A stretch of DNA of 48,205 nucleotides from CAYFUL01 sp964346375 (GTDB lineage: Bacteria > Bacillota > Clostridia > Tissierellales > Peptoniphilaceae). This document shows, in pieces, positions 43,148-48,205 of the stretch (position 1 is the stretch's first letter; each line of letters opens with the position of its first letter). Below the pieces are notes generated by a model. That model saw only the letters and a list, made by a program, of their open reading frames with translations. It had not been told where the DNA came from and searched no databases. A program made the translations under genes and the position numbers. The DNA is taken from assembly GCA_964346375.1 (NCBI GenBank), contig CAYFUL010000004.1:1-48205 (forward strand). Direction: 5' to 3'.

Positions 43148-43912
43148 TCACCCCAATATTACATCCATTATCATCATTACAATAAATCCAATTATTATTC
43201 CATAGGTTGCCTGTCTTTCATATCCGTTTGAATGAGTTTCTGGAATAATTTCGTCGCTAATTACAAATAACATCGCTCCTGCTGCAAGGGCAAGTATAAG
43301 CCCAATAAGTGGATTAAAAATCGAAGCCAAAAAGTAACCGAGTAATGCTCCTATTGGCTCTACAAATCCAGTAATTGCCGCTACAATAAATGCGTCTTTT
43401 AACGGATAGTCCTCTCTAACTAGAGATAGTGCCACCGCCATTCCCTCAGGCATATTTTGTAGACCTATTCCCACAGCAATGGAGATTCCATTATTTATAT
43501 CCTCAGTTCCAAAAGCAACTCCCGTTGCAACTCCTTCAGGTAAGTTGTGAATGGCAATGGCAATTACAAAAAGCCATATCTTTTTTAAACTCTCTGTATT
43601 AGTTCCCTCAACTCGTTTGTCAATTAAGTGTTCATGTGGGGCAAACTTATCTATTAAATCTAGCATTACTGCCCCTAAAAATATTCCAAGGGAGGTAATT
43701 AATACGGCGCTAGTACCCCCACCTCCATACTCCATACTGGGTAGTATTAGTGAAAAACAAGTTGCCGCAAGCATAACCCCAGCAGCTGCTCCAAGTAGTG
43801 TATCAAGTAGTCCTTGGGAGACATTTCTTGTAAAAAATATGGGTATTGCACCAAGGGCAGTTGCAATTCCCGGTAGTACCAGTCCTAAAATAATTGTAAG
43901 ATTAAATTCCAT
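43148..43912 (-). CDS. ZIP family divalent metal transporter
   Basis: The 254-residue protein has eight membrane helices. Helices 4 and 5 carry the metal-binding signatures AIAIHNLPEGVATGVAFG and GIGLQNMPEGMAVALSL, and a short His-containing loop (FAPHEHLID) connects helices 3 and 4. This places it in the ZupT/GufA branch, importing Zn, Fe or Mn. Its C-terminus IVMMIMDVILG ends with TGA exactly where family members end, independent evidence that UGA is a stop here. The start overlaps the thioredoxin gene stop (TAATG). Confidence 0.94.
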   Translation of the reverse strand: MEFNLTIILGLVLPGIATALGAIPIFFTRNVSQGLLDTLLGAAAGVMLAATCFSLILPSMEYGGGGTSAVLITSLGIFLGAVMLDLIDKFAPHEHLIDKRVEGTNTESLKKIWLFVIAIAIHNLPEGVATGVAFGTEDINNGISIAVGIGLQNMPEGMAVALSLVREDYPLKDAFIVAAITGFVEPIGALLGYFLASIFNPLIGLILALAAGAMLFVISDEIIPETHSNGYERQATYGIIIGFIVMMIMDVILG

Positions 43913-44208
43913 TATGCCTCCCCTTCAATTACACTGTAAAATTTTATAGCTTGAATCATGCGAGTAAGGTCAAAAAATCCACCTACTCTTTCAATTTCAA
44001 CTCCATCCTTTAAAAAAAGTAGAGTTGGAAAGGAAAATACACCATACTCTCCCCTTAACATTGGATTTTTATCTAAGTCCACATATATTATGGGAATATT
44101 GTACTTGGACAGTTCATCTTCAGTCTTTAAAACCATTCCATCGCAAAGTCCACAGTCATTCCCTTTAAAAAACAGTAGCTCAAGTCCAATTCTCTTTAGT
44201 TCATTCAT
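43912..44208 (-). CDS. Thioredoxin-like protein with CGLC active site
   Basis: The 98-residue thioredoxin fold contains the CxxC site in FFKGNDCGLCDGMV, a cis-Pro loop in VFSFPTLLFLKDG and a C-terminal helix. The active-site flank (NDCGLC rather than WCGPC) marks it as a divergent thioredoxin of the YtpP-like kind, cytoplasmic with no signal peptide. It starts the operon with a ZIP transporter and a DUF1801 protein. It could keep a metal-binding partner reduced, but that is speculation from context. Confidence 0.88.
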   Translation of the reverse strand: MNELKRIGLELLFFKGNDCGLCDGMVLKTEDELSKYNIPIIYVDLDKNPMLRGEYGVFSFPTLLFLKDGVEIERVGGFFDLTRMIQAIKFYSVIEGEA

Positions 44209-44236
44209 ATTATCACCAATTAAATTATATACTATA

Positions 44237-44477
44237 TAAATTTTTATGAGAATTAGATTTTGTTAATACTTTCAAATAAACTCAAAAACCAAATATCCTA
44301 GATAGAAACTTTTGGCATTGTAATAATATTTCTCCCCTGGTTCCCCTTCATTTAAATAAAAAGTATTTTATTATATCTGTATTTTTCAATAATCTCCATA
44401 CTTTAAAATTCTATCCAGACTCTCATAAAAAAATATATGCTATTAAATTTTTTATGAGAATCAAATTCTTTTGTTAA
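44237..44477. repeat. Imperfect direct repeat and inverted repeat upstream of the aconitase X operon
   Basis: The 350-nt gene-free stretch before 44563 contains two copies of TAAATTTTTTATGAGAAT..ATT..TTTGTTAA (44237-44266 and 44444-44477). TCTCATAAAAAA (44421-44432) also pairs with TTTTTTATGAGA of the second copy as a 12-bp inverted repeat. The placement suits regulator binding or termination; which cannot be told. Confidence 0.55.
44327..44358 (-). repeat. 32-nt dispersed repeat, copy 2
   Basis: The reverse complement differs from 16605-16636 at only two positions. This copy lacks the inverted echo seen at the first site. Confidence 0.75.
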
Positions 44478-44505
44478 ATTATTTTCAAAACTTGTCCCCA
44501 ATTCT

Positions 44506-44533
44506 TTTACTAATTTTTTATACATAATATAAT
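44506..44533 (+). promoter_or_regulatory. Promoter of the aconitase X-enoate reductase operon
   Basis: -35 TTTACT (44506-44511), a 16-nt spacer and -10 TATAAT (44528-44533), giving a leader of about 20 nt with AGGAGG before the GTG start. Confidence 0.6.
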
Positions 44534-44562
44534 TAATATATAGGGGTTTATAGGAGGTGCTT

Positions 44563-45851
44563 GTGAAAAATTATTTGATGAACTTGACTGATGAGCAAGT
44601 TGAAATACTAAATGGAAGAGATGGAGAAATTAAGGCAAAGGTAATGGAGACGATGGTACGTTACGGCGAACTCTTTGGTGCTGAAAAAATGGTTCCTATT
44701 ACTGTGGAGTACAACCATCTTGTAACTTCCTTCGGTTTAAAGGCACTTGGTCCTGTCTACGATCTTATGGATAAGTTAATTGAAGAAGGGTCAGTTTCCA
44801 AGCAGAAGTTTACCGCCGATCCAAGACCACTTGATCCAAATGTACCTGTAAAATTTATTCAGAACTTAATTTTTAAACACTTTATGTATTCAAAACAGTA
44901 TGACTATGAAAAACAACTTTCCAAACTTGGACTAAAGGATAACAACGGATTTACCTGTGCTTGTTACCTAGAAGAAGTTGGTAATAGACCTAAGATGGGA
45001 GAGGTTATAAACTGGTCTGAATCTTCGGCAGTAGTCTTTGCAAATTCAGTTTTGGGAGCAAGGTGTAATAGAAATTCAGGGATAATAGATTTAATGGGTT
45101 CAATAGTTGGTTATATTCCATACTTTAGACTACTAACTGACGAGGGAAGAAAGGCTAGTTGGATTGTAAAGATTAACACCACTAAAAGCCAGAGGCACAA
45201 TTACTTGGTTCTGCAATTGGAATGAAGGTTATGGAAGATGTCCCCTATATTATTGGACTAGATTCTTGGCTTGGAAATGTCCTTGACGAAAGTTCCAGTA
45301 CATATTTAAAGGATTTTGGCGTAGCTACTGCTTCAAATGGTGCAGTTGGACTATACCATGTTGAGGGAATTACTCCCGAAGCTGTAAAATTTGGTCGTGA
45401 TTTAGTAAAAGAGGATGCAAAAATTTACGAAATTGACGACGAGGAACTAGATAGAATTTATAAAAGCTATCCTGTAATTTGGAAGGATGAAAATGCAGAG
45501 CCTAAACTCTGTTTTATGGGCTGTCCTCACATGAGTTTAGAGCAACTTACCTCATGGACAGTAAAGATTTCAAAAAGCCTTGAAAAAAATAGTAGAAGTA
45601 GAGTTTCAATTCCTACTGTATTTACTACTGCCCCTGATGTAATTGAGGCATTTAAAAAACTACCTGAGTGGGAAATATTAAATAAAACTGGGATAATACT
45701 GTCCTATATTTGCCCGCTAATGTATATGAACAATCCTCTTAGTGAAAAGATTCCTGTAATTACTTCAAGTAATAAATTGAGAACCTATACTTCCGCAAGG
45801 TACTATACAGACGATGAAATACTAGAAAAAATTACTAGAGGTGCAATATGA
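44563..45851 (+). CDS. Aconitase X catalytic (large) subunit, one frameshift
   Basis: About 430 residues after repair. The start is GTG 44563 (TAGGAGG, 5-nt spacing): MKNYLMNLTDEQVEILNGRD. Motifs of aconitase X (DUF521) include GFTCACYLEEVGNRPKMGE, WSESSAVVFANSVLGARCNR, and later FMGCPHMSLEQL whose Cys, together with the CAC region and the Cys of GARC, would hold the Fe-S cluster. Known members dehydrate cis-3-hydroxyproline or, in archaea, mevalonate 5-phosphate. The A run at 45184-45187 is one base short; with it the join reads TTKKPEAQLLGSAIG. The TGA stop overlaps the small-subunit ATG. Substrate here is unknown. Confidence 0.92.
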
Positions 45852-46291
45852 AAACTTTTAAAGGACGAGTTGTAGCACCAGGGAATATTACTGCTCCTGC
45901 ACTTGTATCAAGGCAGGGACTAAATACCCTTGCATCTTTTCAAAAGGCACTTATGTTTGGGGATAAAAATGCAACTTGTGGAGATCAAAATAACTCCGAT
46001 TTGTATAAAAAGCCTATGGCAGGAAAGGCTCTATGTCTACAACAGACAATAGGATCTACAACTGGCGGTCTAGTACTATACTGCGCCTGTGCCATGAAAA
46101 GGCAGCCTGCTTGTATGTTATTCTCCCTTCCCATAGATTCACTGGCGGGAGCGGGAGCAATCCTTCAAGATGTATGGCTAGACGATATTGAAATGCCTGT
46201 AATAGATTCATTGTGAGATGAATTTTTAGAATATGTACAGGATGGAATGACTATAACCGTTACAGAAGATGGAACAGTAACACTAGAATGA
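45848..46291 (+). CDS. Aconitase X swivel (small) subunit, one in-frame TGA
   Basis: The ~147-residue subunit (DUF126) begins MKTFKGRVVAPGNITAPALV and contains GDQNNSDLY, QQTIGSTTGGLVL and LPIDSLAGAGAILQDVW, which contribute to the active site. TGA at 46214-46216 interrupts MPVIDSL*DEFLEYVQDG; related proteins have Gly at this point and GGA differs by one base. The frame then continues for 24 residues (MTITVTEDGTVTLE) to a final TGA 10 nt before the next ATG. Without the last 25 residues the swivel fold would lack its final strands. It overlaps the large subunit by 4 nt, as expected for a two-subunit aconitase X. Confidence 0.88.
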
Positions 46292-46301
46292 GAGGTACTA
46301 A

Positions 46302-48205
46302 ATGAAAAAACAATACGAAAGTTTACTTACCCCTTGGAAAATAGGAAATCTAGAAATAAAAAATAGAATTGTACTTACATCAATGGGTGGTACAAATCTA
46401 CTAGGTTGGATGGAAAAGCATCACTTCGATAAAACTGGAGCAAAATTTATTATGGAGGTAGCAAAAAATAACGTAGGGCTACTTCTACCAGGATGCCAAC
46501 CAGTTTACAATCCAATGTTTGGAGCCTGGTTACATAAAAATACGGCAATGTATGAAGATTTGGCAAGATGGATGCCAGAATTTCATAAGACTGGTGCAAA
46601 ATTATTTGTACAACTTACTGCGGGATTTGGTAGAAGTTTTACCATCTCTCCACTAATGGAAACACTTTTCACAAATCCAATACTGAAGGTTCTATCAAAA
46701 CCTGTAATGAATTTAGATAGAATTACTGCTGCCCCAAGTCCACTTCCAAACCGCTGGTCCGATAAAGTTCCATCAAGGGAGATGACCATACCAGAAATTG
46801 AAGAGGTAGTAGATTCCTTTGGAAAGACTGCAAAATTACTTATGGAGGCATGAGTAGACGGTGTAGAAATCCACGCAGTTCACGAGGGATACCTACTAGA
46901 TCAATTTGCAACTAAATACACAAATAAGAGAACTGATAAATACGGTGGTAGTTTAGAAAATAGACTGCGCTTTGCAACAGAAATCGTACAGGAGATAAAG
47001 AAGGCCTGCGGCGAGGACTTCCCAGTTTCAGTAAGGTACTCTGTGGAATCTAAGACCAAGGGATTTAGAGTAGGAGCATTGCCGGGAGAGGAGTATGTTG
47101 AAGTAGGAAGGGATAGAGAGGAATCTATACTAACTGCAAAAATACTAGAGGACGCAGGATACGATATGCTAAACTGCGACAACGGAACTTACGACGCGTG
47201 GTACTGGGCTCACCCACCAATCTATATGCCAGAAAATTGTAACCTAGAGGACGTAGAATTTATAAGAGAGCATGTAAATATTCCTGTAGTTTCAGCTGGA
47301 AGAATGACCCTAGAAGCTGCCAGCGAATCAATTGGTGCAGGTAAAATTGACGGAGCGGGACTTGCACGAAATTTCCTTGCAGATCCAGAGTGGTTTACAA
47401 AGGTAATTGAGGATAGAGAGGAAAGTATTCGCCCATGCATACTTTGTCACAACGCTTGTTTTAATATGAGCCACTACAAGGGAGTACCAAATGACCAAGA
47501 TTTACACGACTCATTAAATTTAGCAAGGTGCGCCGTAAATGCAGAGATGATGCAGTGGGATAAGCACTATATAAAAACTACGGACTCGCCAAAAACAGTT
47601 CATATTATTGGCGGTGGACTAGGTGGAATGGAAGCGGCAAGAGTTTTAAAATTAAGGGGACATAATCCAGTAATCTATGAAAAGACAGATAGACTTGGAG
47701 GAGTATTTATACCAGGTAGTGCAGAAAGCTACAAGGTAAAATTAAGAGACTTTTTAAATTGGATGGTAAGACAAATTAATGAGTTAAATATTCCTGTGGA
47801 GTATAATAGAGAAATTACAGATACAACTCAATTGGGAACAGACCCAGTAATAATTGCAACGGGATCAAAGCCAAGGGTACTTACTTCCATTCCTGGATAT
47901 GAAAAGATGATAGAGGCAATAGACTTTTTAAATGGAAAGGAAGTTGGAGAGAATGTAGTAGTTGTAGGTGGCGGATTAACAGGTTGTGAAATAGCCTATG
48001 AACTTGCACTAAATGAAAAAGACGTAGAGATAGTGGAGATGAAAGACGACCTTATTGCCCAAAGGGGTATATGCCTAGCAAACTCATCCTATTTACGAGA
48101 TTGGTTTAATTGGAAAAATGTACCAGTTCATTTAGAAACTACGGCTTCACAAGTTATGGATAATTCCATAAAGTGTAAGAGGGCAAATGGAGAAGAATTT
48201 GAAAT
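46302..48205 (+). CDS. Enoate reductase-like NADH:flavin oxidoreductase (one in-frame TGA; runs off the window)
   Basis: This is the old yellow enzyme/2,4-dienoyl-CoA reductase/BaiCD architecture. The FMN TIM barrel begins YESLLTPWKIGNLEIKNRIV and includes VDGVEIHAVHEGYLLDQFAT with the catalytic region. A Cys cluster CILCHNACFN...RC for 4Fe-4S starts at about residue 379. A dinucleotide domain IIGGGLGGMEAARVLKLRGH is followed by a second Rossmann motif VVVVGGGLTGCEIAYELAL. Such enzymes reduce activated C=C bonds. TGA at 46851-46853 interrupts LLMEA*VDGVEIH where relatives have Gly (GGA). At least 634 codons are present and the C-terminus lies outside. It follows aconitase X by 10 nt with AGAGGT upstream. 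Confidence 0.88.

Noticed and set aside
46200..46900. Selenocysteine at the in-frame UGA codons
   Set aside because: The affected positions are expected to be Gly, not Cys, in relatives, and no clear SECIS-type hairpin follows either codon.
1..48205. Genome-wide reassignment of UGA to glycine (as in Absconditabacteria/Gracilibacteria)
   Set aside because: Nine genes appear to stop at TGA in coupled junctions with good family C-termini, notably ZIP at 43148 and AcnX-L at 45851. In-frame TAA and TAG also occur in other genes, which a UGA recoding cannot explain.

Overview
This 48.2 kb window (about one third G+C, four 10-base N gaps at 16656, 18116, 20603 and 36673) comes from a draft assembly of a low-GC anaerobic Gram-positive bacterium. 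The gene families and order fit the Firmicutes, most likely Tissierellia/Peptoniphilaceae-like: yybS-gdpP-rplI-dnaB order, a glmS ribozyme, a CIRCE operator, a Bce-type peptide-sensing module, type 2 IPP isomerase, and AGA/ATA/GGA-rich codon use. The genus cannot be fixed from the sequence alone.

Layout. 1-2.7 kb: Bce-like response regulator, histidine kinase, ABC ATPase and permease (cut by the window edge). 2.7-5.5 kb: trxB, a DUF2207-like membrane protein and a secreted copper-amine-oxidase-N protein. 5.6-7.05 kb: a scar of mobile DNA (5' ends of a transposase and a relaxase meeting tail to tail, a lipoprotein, an orphan coding tail). 7-10 kb: type 2 IPP isomerase, a SixA-like/CHAD fusion and rpsD. 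10-15.9 kb: a giant secreted double metallophosphoesterase with SLH anchors. 16-19.3 kb: CIRCE-controlled Hsp20, an element-rich gap, nitroreductase + hydroxyisobutyrate-type dehydrogenase, and a YoaK/DUF1275 protein. 19.3-26.2 kb: a long minus-strand run of tightly packed housekeeping and redox genes (parvulin, RelA/SpoT-like protein, MsrA, PepD, DUF1292, peroxiredoxin, radical SAM protein, P-loop protein, a 32-aa membrane peptide, DUF6648-like). 26.3-28.3 kb: glmS behind its ribozyme. 28.5-30.2 kb: sugar-diacid sensor domain, DUF2975 + XRE pair, membrane protein. 30.1-37.1 kb: uppP-nitrilase-mgsA and yybS-gdpP-rplI-dnaB. 37.2-44.2 kb: copper-amine-oxidase-N protein, FMN reductase, tRNA-Thr, L7/L12-like protein, XRE membrane protein, leucyl aminopeptidase, a GC-rich repeat cluster, lipoprotein, and thioredoxin-ZIP-DUF1801. 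44.5 kb to the end: aconitase X large and small subunits followed by an Fe-S/flavin enoate reductase, reading off the window.

A dominant feature is damage to reading frames. Roughly a dozen genes carry single-base indels, mostly in A/T runs, or single in-frame stops (TAA, TAG and TGA), including the essential rpsD. The simplest reading is consensus error in the assembly, so broken genes are described as reconstructed proteins.

The most biologically interesting items are the aconitase X + enoate reductase operon (a possible dehydrate-then-reduce pathway), the SixA-like/CHAD fusion, the twin-phosphoesterase cell-wall protein, and a family of GC-rich BIME-like palindromic repeats in an AT-rich genome.
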